Origin: Globomyces pollinis-pini
Taxonomy: Eukaryota > Chytridiomycota > Chytridiomycetes > Rhizophydiales > Globomycetaceae
Reading direction: 5' to 3'
Length of the DNA stretch: 12,428 nucleotides
Assembly: GCA_025399215.1 (NCBI GenBank)
Contig: MU621518.1
Coordinates: 1-12,428 of the forward strand
Positions 11,116 to 12,428 of the stretch are shown here, piece by piece. The notes under the pieces were generated by a model. The model saw nothing but the letters and a program-made list of their open reading frames with translations. It was not told the DNA's origin and ran no database searches. Within the stretch, counting starts at the first letter, position 1; every line of letters starts with the position of its first letter. Made by a program: the position numbers and the translations under genes.

Positions 11116-12428
11116 TTAATTAATGGACAATTTCTTTAAAGCAGGAAAATCAGCCCACAAATCATCAATGAGAATGACCCGGTCATGAATTTTTTTTGGT
11201 TTACCTACACAACTACCTGGTATAATCCAATACACTTCCAAGCGTTTCTCCTCCGATCTACTAAAGCAAAAATTCAACCATCGTTTACAGTTTTTGCTCG
11301 CTCCATCAATCTTGGGATGACTTGTAAATGGGTTCTTAACTGTTACTTGAAACGCCATCAACTCTAAATCATGATGATTCCAAATGAAATAATCCAAACC
11401 CGGATAGTTTGAAGATTTGGGAACAAACAATGTTGTCACCCGTCGGTTAAACAAGTGATTTGGGGGTAGTTCGCTTCCAGAGAAATAAATAATGTCTTTG
11501 ATTTCCAACATCTTTTGAACAGGTTTAACAGTTGAAAGACCCGCATTTGTAGTTTTGTATGATTTAAATGAAAATCTTTGTGAAAGCTCCACCATGGTTA
11601 TTATATACTTTTCAACGATCCTTCCCTTCGTATCATTTGTGTAATCTCCTTCAAAAACAAGCTCCGCAGCCATTCCAAGAGGAGTCACAAGACCTCGCCC
11701 ATGGTAAGTGATTAATGCTTCTCGAGCAACAGGATTCAAAGCAGTAATAATATAAGTCTTATCGATACATAAAACAATATCAAAAAGCTGTTGGTCCATT
11801 CCAGTCATAGTTTTTGGTGGAGATAATCCAAGAGCCATGCGAGAGATACATTCCTTGAGGTTGAGTTTCTTTTCATCCGAAAGTTTGTCACAAAATATTC
11901 CATGCCTTATGGCCATCTCGTTCACTCGATTTTGACGATAAAGCAATGTTTTTTTAATCAACGTCTTTTTAGGTTGCTTCCACAACAAATCCAGTTCATA
12001 TGGAACACCACCAGTCCAGAACAAAGCATCAACCGCTTCTTCGGATTTATGATTGACTTTTCCAACATTTTCAAGTCGGTAATGGTCACACCATACCTTG
12101 AATTCATCGTCATCAAATCGGTGGCTTGAGATATCATGAGTGTGCCAACCTGCCATTTCTGTAGGATATCCTTCGTTATTGGCAGATGCTGAAATAACCA
12201 TCTTGATGTTTCGGCCCCGATGTGTAGAAAAGTAGTCGATGAGGTTGAAAGGAAACTGTTCCACCACAACTGAACGAGCATAAAAAGCGTTGTGTTGGTC
12301 ACAAATTACAATCCATTGAAGCTTCTTCAGTTGAATATAACCAATTAGAGACTCCATCATCATCGTCATCATCTTTTCTTCCTTGTCGCTTCCAGTAACT
12401 GCTTGACACCATTCTACGATAGACTTTG
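11116..12428 (-). CDS. Crinkler (CRN)-type P-loop NTPase-nuclease protein, 5' partial
   Basis: The frame is open to the right edge, so the N-terminus (any CRN header and Walker A) lies outside; 436 residues are visible. An NTPase portion shows the Walker-B-like WIVICDQHN (Asp codon 12300-12298), the sensor-like ISASANN (from about 12195) and TGGVPYEL (from about 12015), as in the STAND-like ATPases of CRN/RHS proteins. The C-terminus looks like their restriction-endonuclease-fold domain: LDYFIW, then an FQVTV strand (Gln codon 11349-11347), then SHP, then a final ILIDDLW. Such proteins are host-directed effectors in some pathogens, but are also widespread in free-living and symbiotic fungi, where conflict or genome-defence roles have been proposed. 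No secretion signal can be judged. No intron is visible in 1.3 kb, unlike most neighbours. Family assignment rests on motif recognition only. Confidence 0.7.
   Translation of the reverse strand, partial: KSIVEWCQAVTGSDKEEKMMTMMMESLIGYIQLKKLQWIVICDQHNAFYARSVVVEQFPFNLIDYFSTHRGRNIKMVISASANNEGYPTEMAGWHTHDISSHRFDDDEFKVWCDHYRLENVGKVNHKSEEAVDALFWTGGVPYELDLLWKQPKKTLIKKTLLYRQNRVNEMAIRHGIFCDKLSDEKKLNLKECISRMALGLSPPKTMTGMDQQLFDIVLCIDKTYIITALNPVAREALITYHGRGLVTPLGMAAELVFEGDYTNDTKGRIVEKYIITMVELSQRFSFKSYKTTNAGLSTVKPVQKMLEIKDIIYFSGSELPPNHLFNRRVTTLFVPKSSNYPGLDYFIWNHHDLELMAFQVTVKNPFTSHPKIDGASKNCKRWLNFCFSRSEEKRLEVYWIIPGSCVGKPKKIHDRVILIDDLWADFPALKKLSIN

Noticed and set aside
11902..12302. Overlapping frames on both strands within the Crinkler-type gene
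   Set aside because: They are shadows of the longer minus-strand frame, which alone carries coherent NTPase and nuclease motifs.

Overview
The window is nuclear DNA of a fungus. The evidence is spliceosomal introns, AATAAA-type polyadenylation signals, a family-4 chitin deacetylase, and the eukaryotic ribosome-assembly factors AFG2 and UTP14. A Mucor-like chitin deacetylase, a Crinkler-type NTPase-nuclease gene and a FAR1/MULE-type transposase relic point to an early-diverging, AT-rich lineage. Mucoromycota or Glomeromycotina is my best guess, with chytrids not excluded. The species cannot be told from sequence alone.

Layout: (1) 1-642 (+), 3' part of a secreted chitin deacetylase. (2) 763-1790 (-), a seven-transmembrane protein recovered only after removing five tiny introns. 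(3) 2339-2707 (+), a small intronless protein with two zinc ribbons. (4) 2785-5606 (-), AFG2/DRG1/SPATA5, a tandem AAA+ ATPase in 18 exons. (5) 5929-7015 (-), a Rab11/Ypt31 GTPase in six exons. (6) 7320-10285 (+), UTP14 in six exons. (7) 10286-11115, repeat-like DNA without an intact gene, holding a FAR1-type zinc-domain relic. (8) 11116 to the right edge (-), an intronless Crinkler-type gene that continues outside the window.

The most striking feature is the gene structure. I placed 32 introns by keeping conserved protein motifs in frame, and 30 of them are only 25-40 nt long (median 29). The two exceptions (196 and 169 nt) are both in the Rab11 gene. Every short intron whose length is a multiple of three carries an in-frame stop. 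Unspliced translation therefore badly misrepresents four of the genes.

Functionally, 2.3-10.3 kb is a housekeeping block: late 60S maturation (AFG2), membrane recycling (Rab11) and 40S processome assembly (UTP14). AFG2 and Rab11 lie in the same direction, and Rab11 and UTP14 diverge from a shared 304-nt spacer. From about 10.3 kb rightward the DNA has accessory character, with a decayed mobile-element fragment, short dispersed repeats and an intronless Crinkler-type gene. I found no RNA gene or CRISPR array.
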